Positions 35,495-44,794 of a stretch of 61,941 nt of DNA are shown in pieces. The stretch comes from Chloroflexota bacterium. Lineage in GTDB: Bacteria > Chloroflexota > Anaerolineae > Anaerolineales > Anaerolineaceae. Numbering within the stretch: the stretch's first letter is position 1; every line of letters starts with the position of its first letter. Position numbers and translations under genes: made by a program. The stretch is taken from contig JAMCRR010000096.1 of assembly GCA_023381565.1 (NCBI GenBank), forward strand, positions 1 through 61,941, given 5' to 3'. The notes beneath the pieces are model-generated. The model did no database searches. It saw nothing but the letters and a program-made list of their open reading frames with translations, and was not told the origin of the DNA.

Positions 35495-36388
35495 ATGCCC
35501 TCAGCAAAAGAGATGCGGCTCCGCATACGGAGCGTAAAAAATATCTCGCAGGTCACGAAAGCCCTCGAAACGGTTAGCGCCAGTAAGGTGCGCAAGGCGG
35601 TAGCGGCTGAAATTGCCACACGCTCTTATGCCGAGAAAGCCTGGAAAGTGCTGCTGCATCTTGCACGCCAGCCCGGGCACGCTTCCTTGCACCCATTATT
35701 GAAAGAAAGGTCATCGATCAACAATGCCTTGGTGTTGATGGTTTCCAGCGATCGCGGGCTTGCCGGAGCCTACAATGTCAATATTGTTCGCTTCACGCTG
35801 GCAAATTTCGGTCACCTGCAGGTTCCGGTGCGCTATATCACTGTTGGGCGAAAAGGGCGCGATATGTTGCTTCGGCGAGGGAAAAATATCCTGGCCGAAT
35901 TTAGCGACCTCCCTCCTGCACCCACGTTTGCCAACATCTCCGCTATTGGAAGGCTGGTTGTAGATGAATACCTCGCCGGCGAAGCTGATCAGGTCTATCT
36001 GGCGTATACCGATTTTATCAACATGGTGTCACAGGTGCCGAAACAGAAGAAGCTCCTTCCCCTGGAGGTCGAATCTGGAGAAGGACTGATCAGAGATCTG
36101 GGAGGCCCTGAGGGAAGTGATCACGGCGTTTTCACGTATGAGCCGGATCCAACAGAAATCCTGGACCAGATTATTACCCGCTTCACTTCCGTGCAGATTT
36201 ACCAGGCGATCCTCAGCTCTCTCGCCAGCGAGCATGCTGCCCGGATGGTAGCCATGCGGAATGCAACAGAGAATGCTTACGATCTGGTGGGTCTTCTGCA
36301 GCTGGAATATAACAAAGCTCGCCAGCAAACCATCACAAACGATATGATCGACATCGTCGGTGGGGCTAACGCCCAGATACAGTCCTGA
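35495..36388 (+). CDS. atpG: F-type ATP synthase gamma subunit
   Basis: 297 residues. It forms the rotating central stalk. The N-terminal helix MRLRIRSVKNISQVTKALETVSASK and the C-terminal helix MVAMRNATENAYDLVGLLQLEYNKARQQTIT...IVGGA form the conserved coiled coil. The middle has MVSSDRGLAGAYNVNI. It is placed 28 bases after atpA. The weak ribosome site suggests coupling to atpA translation. Confidence 0.96.
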   Translation: MPSAKEMRLRIRSVKNISQVTKALETVSASKVRKAVAAEIATRSYAEKAWKVLLHLARQPGHASLHPLLKERSSINNALVLMVSSDRGLAGAYNVNIVRFTLANFGHLQVPVRYITVGRKGRDMLLRRGKNILAEFSDLPPAPTFANISAIGRLVVDEYLAGEADQVYLAYTDFINMVSQVPKQKKLLPLEVESGEGLIRDLGGPEGSDHGVFTYEPDPTEILDQIITRFTSVQIYQAILSSLASEHAARMVAMRNATENAYDLVGLLQLEYNKARQQTITNDMIDIVGGANAQIQS

Positions 36389-36404
36389 CAGGCTCAGGCG
36401 CTAA

Positions 36405-37841
<1,437 letters not shown>

Positions 37842-37852
37842 AAGGAGCCATC

Positions 37853-38302
37853 ATGCCCATCCACTGTGAGATCGTCTCTCAAGACCGCCAGGTATTTTTG
37901 GGTGATGCTGATATTGTCGTCTTGCCTGGCGCGGCAGGAGTGATGGGCGTCTTACCCCACCACTCACCCTTATTATCGACCTTGAAGGATGGGATCATCA
38001 CCGTGCGGTGGAAAGGCAAGGAAGAATTTTTCACGGTTGCGGGGGGGATCGTCGAAATCCAGCCTGACCAGGTGACCGTGTTGGCTGATGCATCCGAAAA
38101 TGTTGAAGAGATCGATATCGAACGGGCGGAAGCGGCAAAGAAACGTGCAGAATTACTTCTCAAACAGGGCGTCCCGCGCGATACTGATACCTATCTGACC
38201 ATACAGGCATCTTTGCGAAAATCAAATTTGCGTCTGGATGCCGCCCGCCGCTATAGACAGCGCCAGGGTGGGCGGAACGAACCTCATCAGGGAGGCGGAT
38301 AA
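37853..38302 (+). CDS. atpC: F-type ATP synthase epsilon subunit
   Basis: 149 residues. The N-terminal beta-sandwich (CEIVSQDRQVFLGDADIVVLPG, GVMGVLPHHSPLLSTLKDGI, VAGGIVEIQPDQVTVLAD) is followed by a two-helix C-terminal domain (ERAEAAKKRAELLL...ARRYRQRQ) that can inhibit hydrolysis. It ends in a Gly/Gln-rich tail. It lies 11 bases after atpD and 6 bases before mreB, so mreB is probably read from the same message. Confidence 0.95.
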   Translation: MPIHCEIVSQDRQVFLGDADIVVLPGAAGVMGVLPHHSPLLSTLKDGIITVRWKGKEEFFTVAGGIVEIQPDQVTVLADASENVEEIDIERAEAAKKRAELLLKQGVPRDTDTYLTIQASLRKSNLRLDAARRYRQRQGGRNEPHQGGG

Positions 38303-38308
38303 GCGTTT

Positions 38309-39316
38309 ATGCCTGCATTTTCAAGAGAACTGGGGATCGACCTGGGGACGATGAACACGATCGTGGCGGAGGGAAAGCAGATCCTCTTGCAAGAGCCAAC
38401 AGTCGTGGCAATTGTCGTAGAAGAACAGAAGATGGTCGAGTGGGGCCGTGCGGCGCGTGATATGTATGGCCGTGTCCCCGATTCTATCGAAGTGACCCGC
38501 CCGCTGCACTTTGGGGTGATCGCCGACTACGAAATCACCGAAAACCTGCTCAAAGACCTGATCAAGAAAGTCACCGGACCGATGATGATTTTCCGGCCGC
38601 GCGTGATGATCACAGTTCCTTATGGAGTGACCAGTGTGGAAAGCCGCGCCGTCCACGAGGCGGCGTTGGGGGCGGGGAGCCGCGAGGTCTACCTGATCCA
38701 ACAGCCTTTGGCGGCAGCCTTGGGTGTTGATCTCCCGATCGGTACCCCGTCTGGGAATATGATCATTTGCCTGGGGGGCGGCACGACCCAGGCCGCAGTC
38801 CTGGCCATGAATGGGATTGTGACCGCTGAAACCTCACGCACAGCCGGTCTGAAGCTTGATGAGGCAATTATTGCTTATGTACGTAAGAAGTATGGGTTGA
38901 TCATCGGTCAACCTACTGCCGAGCTTCTCAAAATTAAAATCGGGGCAGCCATCCCCCAAGACGAACAAAAATCGATGGAGATTCAAGGACAGGATCAGGT
39001 AACGGGTTTGCCCCGACCAGCAAACCTGACTACCGATGAGATTGTCGAAGCTTTGCAAGATCCTCTGGTCGAGATGATCAATACCAGCCGCAGAGTTCTG
39101 GAAAAAACGCCTCCTGAGCTGATCTCGGATATTATCGACCGAGGTGTAGCTTTATGCGGTGGGGGAGCTTTGCTGCGCAGCATCGATAAATATCTTACCA
39201 AGGGATTGGGCATCCCGGCCTACCTGGTGGATAACCCGGTTACCTGTACTGCGGAAGGCGCAGCCCGAGGGGTTGTGATCCGCGAAGCGCTGCGCAGAAA
39301 CCTGCCTCCGGTTTAG
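38309..39316 (+). CDS. mreB: MreB-family actin-like cell shape protein
   Basis: 335 residues. The actin-fold phosphate loops are LGIDLGTMNTIV (normally GTANT) and CLGGGTTQAAVLA. VPYGVTSVESRAVHEAALGAGSREVYLIQQPLAAALG is the family core, with ALCGGGALLRSIDKYL near the end. MreB filaments guide cell-wall synthesis in rod cells. The GTMNT phosphate loop and the Thr-Gln after GGGT (usually GGTTDIA) depart from classic MreB, so it may be an Mbl/MreBH-type paralogue. It follows atpC by 6 bases. A terminator hairpin overlaps its stop codon. Confidence 0.88.
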   Translation: MPAFSRELGIDLGTMNTIVAEGKQILLQEPTVVAIVVEEQKMVEWGRAARDMYGRVPDSIEVTRPLHFGVIADYEITENLLKDLIKKVTGPMMIFRPRVMITVPYGVTSVESRAVHEAALGAGSREVYLIQQPLAAALGVDLPIGTPSGNMIICLGGGTTQAAVLAMNGIVTAETSRTAGLKLDEAIIAYVRKKYGLIIGQPTAELLKIKIGAAIPQDEQKSMEIQGQDQVTGLPRPANLTTDEIVEALQDPLVEMINTSRRVLEKTPPELISDIIDRGVALCGGGALLRSIDKYLTKGLGIPAYLVDNPVTCTAEGAARGVVIREALRRNLPPV

Positions 39317-39328
39317 GCGGAGGCTTTT
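39304..39328 (+). terminator. terminator-like hairpin overlapping the mreB stop
   Basis: GCCTCCG / CGGAGGC with a 7-base loop containing the TAG stop, followed by only TTTT. Short T run, so efficiency is uncertain; the next gene begins 13 bases later and may be reached by read-through. Confidence 0.5.
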
Positions 39329-39340
39329 CGGGGACTGACG

Positions 39341-40168
39341 ATGAAGGGTGGACCAGGCATGCCGCGGGCATTTTCAACGATTACCGGGTTGGGCAGCCCG
39401 GTCCAATTTTATCCATTAAAATTGCGCGGGATCTATAAATCTGTGACCGCCAGCCTGGCTGTGGTTGGAATCGGGGCTGGGATTGTGATATTGTTCGTTG
39501 GAGGATTACAAACCTATTGGAGCTACTATTATCACGGCCCTTCGGTGGTAATGAAAAACCTGACCTTGCCGCTCATCCTGGGAGTCTTGCTATTGATATT
39601 TGGCGCATTAGCGGTCTGGGCAGCCTACAGCCGATGGATCATATCGGTTGTGATCTTTGAGAAGGGGCTGGCCTGCCGCGACCGGAAGGGAATGCACGCC
39701 TGGCCCTGGGAGGAGATCTCCAGCATCCGCACCCAGCTCACGCAAAGTCCTCTGGGCGCGCTGGGTGGAAGGACCCGGCACGTATACATCCTGACGAAAA
39801 CCGACGGCGATCGGATCATCTTAGACGATTCCATCGATCGAGTTGAAGACCTGGCAGAGAACCTGCGCTCGATCATCCTGCCGGCGATCTTCCGGAAATA
39901 TACGGCTTCCTTCTACCAGGGAATTAGTTTGCAGTTTGGGCCGATCATTATCGACAAGGATCGAGGCACCAAAATCGAAGACCGGTGGTACTCCTGGCGA
40001 CAGATTCGAGAAGCGAGCATTCAAAGCGGAGCGGCGATTTTCATCATCCAGGATGAAGGTAAACCTGCCAGGCGAATTAAAATCCCTGTGGCGCAGATAC
40101 CGGACGTAGATGTGTGCATCAGTCTAATCAACCAGATGCTCACACCCGAGGCTGTGCTCGAGGGATAA
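39341..40168 (+). CDS. membrane protein of unknown function with PH-like soluble part
   Basis: 275 residues, ATG 39341 or 39359. A short N-terminal soluble part (SPVQFYPLKLRGIYKS) precedes two hydrophobic helices (about 34-56 and 76-98). A C-terminal soluble region of about 175 residues reads as two repeats of a PH-like or bacterial-PH element: an FEKGLACRDRKGMHAWPWEEISSI segment, then a later RWYSWRQIREASIQSGAAIFI segment, each followed by a basic strand. The W-x-W-x-x-I pattern in both is typical of such domains. It follows the mreB terminator and may be co-expressed at low level. I do not recognise a named family with confidence. Confidence 0.7.
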   Translation: MKGGPGMPRAFSTITGLGSPVQFYPLKLRGIYKSVTASLAVVGIGAGIVILFVGGLQTYWSYYYHGPSVVMKNLTLPLILGVLLLIFGALAVWAAYSRWIISVVIFEKGLACRDRKGMHAWPWEEISSIRTQLTQSPLGALGGRTRHVYILTKTDGDRIILDDSIDRVEDLAENLRSIILPAIFRKYTASFYQGISLQFGPIIIDKDRGTKIEDRWYSWRQIREASIQSGAAIFIIQDEGKPARRIKIPVAQIPDVDVCISLINQMLTPEAVLEG

Positions 40169-40236
40169 TCTATGATATTAACGTCACGTATATTGTGAAT
40201 TTCAGGAATCCAGGGTCAATCAAATGCCGAGGATCG

Positions 40237-40866
40237 TTAATCCAGATAATAGGTCATGCGCTGCAAGTTGATCACCGGGTCGATGTTCTGGACATGAACA
40301 TGAGGGGGGACGGTCAGTGTGACAGGGGCATAATTCAAAATCGATTGAATGCCCGACTGGACCAGGCAATCGGCGACTGTTTGAGCTTCTGATGCAGGCA
40401 CAGTCAGCATAGCAATCTTTATACCGGCTGCACGTACGTTTTGATCCAGAAGAGCGATATCTTTTACAATATAATCGCCAACCTGAGAACCGATTTTTTT
40501 GGGGTCATTATCAAAAACCATCGTGATATGGAAACCGCCATTAGCAAAACCTTGATAGCGGGCGATAGCGTGCCCCAGATCTCCAACACCAACCAATACC
40601 ATTTCCCACTTACGATTGATCTTCAAAATATGCTGCAGCTGTTGGATTAGATATGGAATGGGATACCCGGTCCCTTGCTTCCCGAATTCCCCAAACTGGG
40701 AAAGATCTTTGCGGATCTGGGCAGCTGAAATCCCCAGTCGTTCACCGAGGACTTGCGAAGAGGTTGTCTGAAAACCCTCTTTGCTCATTTGCTGAATGGC
40801 GCGAAGGTAACGAGGTAACCGTCCAACAACGATGTCGGGTATGAGTTTATCGGTCATCTTTACCAT
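40237..40866 (-). CDS. rex: redox-sensing transcriptional repressor Rex
   Basis: 209 residues from ATG 40866 with AGGAG upstream. The N-terminal winged helix (VGRLPRYLRAIQQMS, LGISAAQIRKDLSQFGEFGKQGTGYPI) is almost diagnostic of Rex. It is followed by a Rossmann NAD(H) domain (LVGVGDLGHAIARYQGF, FDNDPKKIG, AMLTVPASEAQTVADCLVQSGI, ILNYAPVTLTVP). Rex senses the NADH/NAD+ ratio and represses fermentative and respiratory genes. No clear inverted TTGTGAA Rex box was found in its own upstream region, so autoregulation is not shown. It converges on the membrane protein gene. Confidence 0.96.
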   Translation of the reverse strand: MVKMTDKLIPDIVVGRLPRYLRAIQQMSKEGFQTTSSQVLGERLGISAAQIRKDLSQFGEFGKQGTGYPIPYLIQQLQHILKINRKWEMVLVGVGDLGHAIARYQGFANGGFHITMVFDNDPKKIGSQVGDYIVKDIALLDQNVRAAGIKIAMLTVPASEAQTVADCLVQSGIQSILNYAPVTLTVPPHVHVQNIDPVINLQRMTYYLD

Positions 40867-40961
40867 CCTGCTCCTGGAAATATTTTCCACAAATGTATCA
40901 CAAAAAGGTAATTAGTGCAAATAAACACTAGATCTCATTTTGGATTATCGAAAGAGGTATT

Positions 40962-42674
40962 ATGAAGAGGAGAATCTTCGTCGAACGAGACATTGAAGTC
41001 AGGATGAGAGATGGAATCGTCTTGCGTGCGGATGTTTACCGGCCTGATGTCGAAACCCGCCTGCCGGTGTTGCTTCAACGCACCCCCTATGGCAAAGGCA
41101 CATCCGATTTAGAATTTGCGTTGATGGCGGCCGACCGGGGGTATGCCGTCGTCAGCCAGGATACCCGCGGCCACTTTGCGTCCGAGGGAGATGGGCTGCC
41201 ATTTTTCCACGAAAAAGAGGACGGTTATGATACCGTCGAATGGGCTGCGCAGCAGCCCTGGGCAGATGGCCAGGTTGGCATGTTTGGTAGCTCTTACGTT
41301 GGTTATACCCAATGGGCTGCGGCAGTGATGCAGCCCCCGTCTTTGAAGACGATCGTTCCGGGGTTTACTTTCACCGATCCTTATTCGGTCATGTACCAAG
41401 GAGGAGCGCTCATTCTGGGTGCAGCCATAAGCCTGACGCTCACTTCGGTTACCCTGGATGCAATCCAGCATTCTTCAGGTAATCCAGAAGAGAAAGGCAG
41501 CTTGTTCCAGCAGTGGATCCGCATGATGGATGGGATGACCGAGGGCGACACGTTCCGGTTCACACCATTGGCTGAAATGCCCTTGATTGGCCGGTCGGGG
41601 ATTGTGCCTTTCCTCTATTATTTTCTTTCCCACCCGACGCGTGATGGTTTTTGGGAGGCGATTTCCTGTCCTCTGGAGCAAGTCCACATCCCGGCATTCC
41701 ACATCGGTGGTTGGTACGATTTATTCATCGGGAACACCTGGAATGATTTTGCGACGTTGACAGAACAAGGATCAGCTCAGCAAAAGTTGTTAATCGGGCC
41801 GTGGACACACGCAGTGTATTCCTCATTGAGCGGAGAGGTGGATTTTGGGGTTCAGGCTTCCTCCATGATGGTCCGTCCGCTGGAGATGCAGATACGCTGG
41901 TTCGATCACTGGCTCAAGGGGACCGAGAATGGAATTCTGGACGAGCCACAGATCCGCATCTTTACCATGGGGGAGAACCGCTGGCGCAGCGAGAGCAACT
42001 GGCCAGCATTTATCGGGCAGCCTACCTACTTCTACCTTCACTCCGACACGCCGGCGAACAGTCTAATAGGGAATGGTAGGTTAGACCAAACCATTCCCTC
42101 CTGCGAGCCCCCCGACACTTTCAGATATGTGCCATCCAACCCGGCTCCAACTTCAGGGGGTGGATTATGTTGTTGGGCGCCGGCTCTGCGCCCGGGTGCA
42201 TTCGATCAAAGACCTGTCGAGGCAAGAGAGGACGTGTTGGTTTATACGAGCAAGGTTCTGGATCGAGACCTGGAAATCACCGGACCGATTCGGGTCAATT
42301 TATGGGCAGCATCCAGCGCTGCGGATACCGATTTCACTGCCAAGCTGGTTGATGTTGCGCCATGCGGGAATGCCCGGAACTTGCTGGATGGGATCTTGCG
42401 CGCCCGTTTTCGTAACCACGGGAAAGATCCGGTAATGCTTAACCCAGGAGAGGCGGTCGAATACGAGATCGACCTGGGTGTTACCAGCCATATTTTCAAG
42501 GCCGGGCATGCCGTACGGTTAGAGGTATCTAGCAGCAACTTCCCACGCTTTGACCGTAATGCGAACACAGGATTGCTGCCCGGGGAAGACGCCGTGCTTT
42601 TACCGGCACAGCAAACCGTTTTCCATGAGGCATCTAAACCATCCAGGTTGATCCTACCGGTGGTTTCGCGATAA
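40962..42674 (+). CDS. CocE/NonD family hydrolase (X-Pro dipeptidyl-peptidase-like)
   Basis: 570 residues. The alpha/beta-hydrolase domain has MRDGIVLRADVYRP, LLQRTPYGKG, VVSQDTRGHFASEGD and the nucleophile elbow FGSSYVGYTQW. A helical cap follows (about 160-240). GPWTHAVYS likely carries the catalytic His and WYDLFIGNT lies near the acid. The C-terminal jelly-roll (about 400-565) has GPIRVNLWAASSAADTDFTAKLVDV and AVRLEVSSSNFPRFDRN. The family includes cocaine esterase, X-Pro peptidases and beta-lactam acylases. There is no signal peptide, and the substrate is unknown. GAAAGAGG precedes the ATG. Confidence 0.92.
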   Translation: MKRRIFVERDIEVRMRDGIVLRADVYRPDVETRLPVLLQRTPYGKGTSDLEFALMAADRGYAVVSQDTRGHFASEGDGLPFFHEKEDGYDTVEWAAQQPWADGQVGMFGSSYVGYTQWAAAVMQPPSLKTIVPGFTFTDPYSVMYQGGALILGAAISLTLTSVTLDAIQHSSGNPEEKGSLFQQWIRMMDGMTEGDTFRFTPLAEMPLIGRSGIVPFLYYFLSHPTRDGFWEAISCPLEQVHIPAFHIGGWYDLFIGNTWNDFATLTEQGSAQQKLLIGPWTHAVYSSLSGEVDFGVQASSMMVRPLEMQIRWFDHWLKGTENGILDEPQIRIFTMGENRWRSESNWPAFIGQPTYFYLHSDTPANSLIGNGRLDQTIPSCEPPDTFRYVPSNPAPTSGGGLCCWAPALRPGAFDQRPVEAREDVLVYTSKVLDRDLEITGPIRVNLWAASSAADTDFTAKLVDVAPCGNARNLLDGILRARFRNHGKDPVMLNPGEAVEYEIDLGVTSHIFKAGHAVRLEVSSSNFPRFDRNANTGLLPGEDAVLLPAQQTVFHEASKPSRLILPVVSR

Positions 42675-42685
42675 GGATCGCGGTA

Positions 42686-43822
42686 TCAAGATGAAACCGG
42701 GTGGGTTTGAGCGCCGGGGTCTGACCTCAGCTTGAGATTCTGCAGGATGCGTTCGCGCGAAAGCAAACCGATTATTTCGCCATCCTGTACAACCGGGATC
42801 TCTGATTGGTTTAATCGGTCAATCATGCTCATCGCAGCGAGCAGTGACATATCTGGATGGATCTCGACCAGGCGCTCAACCGGCGTCATGATCTGTTCTA
42901 CACGAGTATGTTCCCAATCCAGATAGTGGTAAGCGTTTGTATCTCCCAAAGAAAGCAAGCCGCAAAACCGATCGTTCTTTACCACGGTGAAAATCCTATC
43001 TCCAAGGGTGTAAACCGGGTCGGAGGCAAGCTGGGTAAGAGAGAGGCTAGCTTGAATGGGATGAAGATCGCGCTTCATTACATCGCCGACCTTGACGTGC
43101 TCAAGGGTCTGCCTGAGACTGGTTTCTGAGCTGTATGAGGAAGCAGAGTTTTGCAGAAACCAACCGATAAAAATAAACCAGATTCCATTGACGATTGCTC
43201 CCCGGAAGCCTGCATAAATGCCTAAAGCGATGAGCGCAAATGCGATGCCCTGGCCGAAATAGCTCGTGATGCGAGTTGCACGGTAATAGTTCTTGACCAG
43301 GCGCCAGAGGAAAGAGCGAAAAATCCTACCGCCGTCCAAAGGGAATCCCGGGATGAGATTGAACAAGAACAGAGCAAGGTTGATGCGCGCTAACCAGGAG
43401 CTGGCTGCAGAAAAAGCAGGAAATCCGGGGGTTGCTTTCCATACGACGAAAAAGATCAGTGTGGCGAGCAATGTGACCAGAGGACCGGCTCCCGCCACAA
43501 CGAACTCTTCGATCGGGCTGCGCGGCTCTTCGCCAATCTGTGCCACTCCGCCGAAGGCAAAAAGGGTGATGCTTTGTACCTCGAGGTTTCTCCTCTTAGC
43601 CACGATTGCATGCCCAAACTCGTGCGCCAGAATGGACAGGAAGAACAGCAGGCTGGTGAAGGTGCCAAACAACCAAAGGGCAGTCTGATGATCACTTGGA
43701 ATGAACTCGGAGAAATATCCCGCTGACAGCGAAACAGTAACCAGGGAGAAGATGATGAACCAGCTCCAATGCAAGCCAACCGGAACTCCAAATATCCTCC
43801 CCAATTTCAGGGTTGCTTCCAT
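42686..43822 (-). CDS. site-2 protease (M50) with C-terminal CBS pair
   Basis: 378 residues. The zinc motif is HEFGH in FLSILAHEFGHAIVAKRRN near residue 65, and the second ligand site is NLIPGFPLDGGRIFRSFLW near residue 157. Helices surround both. The C-terminal region (about 245-365) has two CBS domains (VGDVMKRDLHPIQ...; VEQIMTPVERLVEIHPDMSLLAAMSMIDR), which bind adenine nucleotides and may gate activity. S2P proteases of the FtsH-independent SpoIVFB/Rip class cut membrane-embedded anti-sigma factors and similar targets. No target gene is adjacent. Single-gene unit convergent with the CocE gene. Confidence 0.94.
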   Translation of the reverse strand: MEATLKLGRIFGVPVGLHWSWFIIFSLVTVSLSAGYFSEFIPSDHQTALWLFGTFTSLLFFLSILAHEFGHAIVAKRRNLEVQSITLFAFGGVAQIGEEPRSPIEEFVVAGAGPLVTLLATLIFFVVWKATPGFPAFSAASSWLARINLALFLFNLIPGFPLDGGRIFRSFLWRLVKNYYRATRITSYFGQGIAFALIALGIYAGFRGAIVNGIWFIFIGWFLQNSASSYSSETSLRQTLEHVKVGDVMKRDLHPIQASLSLTQLASDPVYTLGDRIFTVVKNDRFCGLLSLGDTNAYHYLDWEHTRVEQIMTPVERLVEIHPDMSLLAAMSMIDRLNQSEIPVVQDGEIIGLLSRERILQNLKLRSDPGAQTHPVSS

Positions 43823-43911
43823 GTTTTCTCATCTACCTATAATTTCCTATAAACTATACTAATTATATAAACTATATCATGTTAAGTCAAATTACGAAGG
43901 GGATTAAACAC

Positions 43912-43938
43912 GAGTGCCCCTGGTTCACTGGGGCACTC
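43912..43938 (-). terminator. hairpin downstream of tRNA-Arg
   Basis: Perfect 9-bp stem GAGTGCCCC / GGGGCACTC with a 9-base loop, 63 bases beyond the tRNA 3' end on the minus strand. Only GTGTTT follows, so it is a weak intrinsic terminator candidate. Confidence 0.5.
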
Positions 43939-44000
43939 AATGCATGGGTTGGGGTAGTGCAAGCATGCAGGAAATATCTATGTGAGGTATGATTTTTTTC

Positions 44001-44075
44001 TGGCGTCCCTGGGGAGGCTCGAACTCCCGCTTCTAGCTCCGGAGGCTAGCGCTCTATCCACTGAGCTACAGGGAC
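44001..44075 (-). tRNA. tRNA-Arg(CCG)
   Basis: 75 nt including encoded CCA. Acceptor GUCCCUG pairs with CAGGGAC, discriminator G. D-arm AGCUCAGUGGAUAGAGC, anticodon stem-loop CUAGC-CUCCGGA-GCUAG with anticodon CCG, and T-arm GGGAGUUCGAGCCUCCC are clear. Unlike tRNA-Val in this window it encodes its CCA end. Confidence 0.96.
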
Positions 44076-44148
44076 AATCATTCCAAACGGATCTAATGTA
44101 ATAGAACTGGACCTATTTTACCACGAGAATTTCAGGAATAAAATAGCG

Positions 44149-44790
44149 TTAATCGGTGGAGAAAATCAAGTTAATCCGCTCCACGCGTGCACTGCTGGCA
44201 GGTATGCCTAATTCATCCAGGACCTCCTCCGGCCTACCGGTGGCCCCTTCTCTAACACTGAGCCGCATGCTCAGTTCCAGGGGAGCACCAGGGGTTGTAC
44301 CCACCAGGCGCAGGTCTTCAACTAACTGTCGCAAATCATACGGCTTGCCCCGGCGAGTGCGGCTGATGGAGGGTGATGCGAGTAAACCGCTGATGCGGGA
44401 CTGCAATTCTGCCAGGTCTGGATGGTCGAGTAATGTTGCCAGGTAATCCGATGCTAACGCCCGGGTTTGAAGGGCGGGATCATTCAATTCGACTTGTTCG
44501 ACGGATTGGATTTCAATTCCCGGAGGAACCACCTTGCGCAGTGCCTGCTCGATATCTGGGATCGAACAATCAGTATCGAGCCAGACATCGACGATTTCGG
44601 CGCGGCTGGTGAACCCCAGCGGGAGGGCGCAGGCCTGTTGGATGCGGAGTTGGGGATGGAACCCCTGGCTGACCACGAGGGGAAGGTGAGAGCGACGCAG
44701 GGTGCGCTCCCAGGAATGCTGCATATCGAGGTTACCGGAGTACCGCAGTGGAGAAAGCTTCGAATAGTGAATTCGGATGCGCATAGACAT
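44149..44790 (-). CDS. TIGR03936/DUF2344 family protein
   Basis: 213 residues. The opening RIRIHYSKLSPLRYSGNLDMQHSWERTLRRSHLPLVVSQGFHPQLRIQ and the ALPLGFTSRAEIVDVWLD segment match DUF2344 (radical-SAM-linked protein). In many bacteria this unit is fused to or encoded after a B12-binding radical SAM protein and near rng (RNase G) or obg genes. Here it follows the TIGR03960-like gene by 4 bases, so the two likely work together. The biochemical role is not established to my knowledge. Confidence 0.88.
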   Translation of the reverse strand: MSMRIRIHYSKLSPLRYSGNLDMQHSWERTLRRSHLPLVVSQGFHPQLRIQQACALPLGFTSRAEIVDVWLDTDCSIPDIEQALRKVVPPGIEIQSVEQVELNDPALQTRALASDYLATLLDHPDLAELQSRISGLLASPSISRTRRGKPYDLRQLVEDLRLVGTTPGAPLELSMRLSVREGATGRPEEVLDELGIPASSARVERINLIFSTD

Positions 44791-44794
44791 TGTA

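Noticed and set aside
40866-40961. Rex autoregulatory box
   Set aside because: TTGTGATACATTTGTGG is a direct rather than inverted arrangement and does not match the TTGTGAA-N4-TTCACAA pattern.
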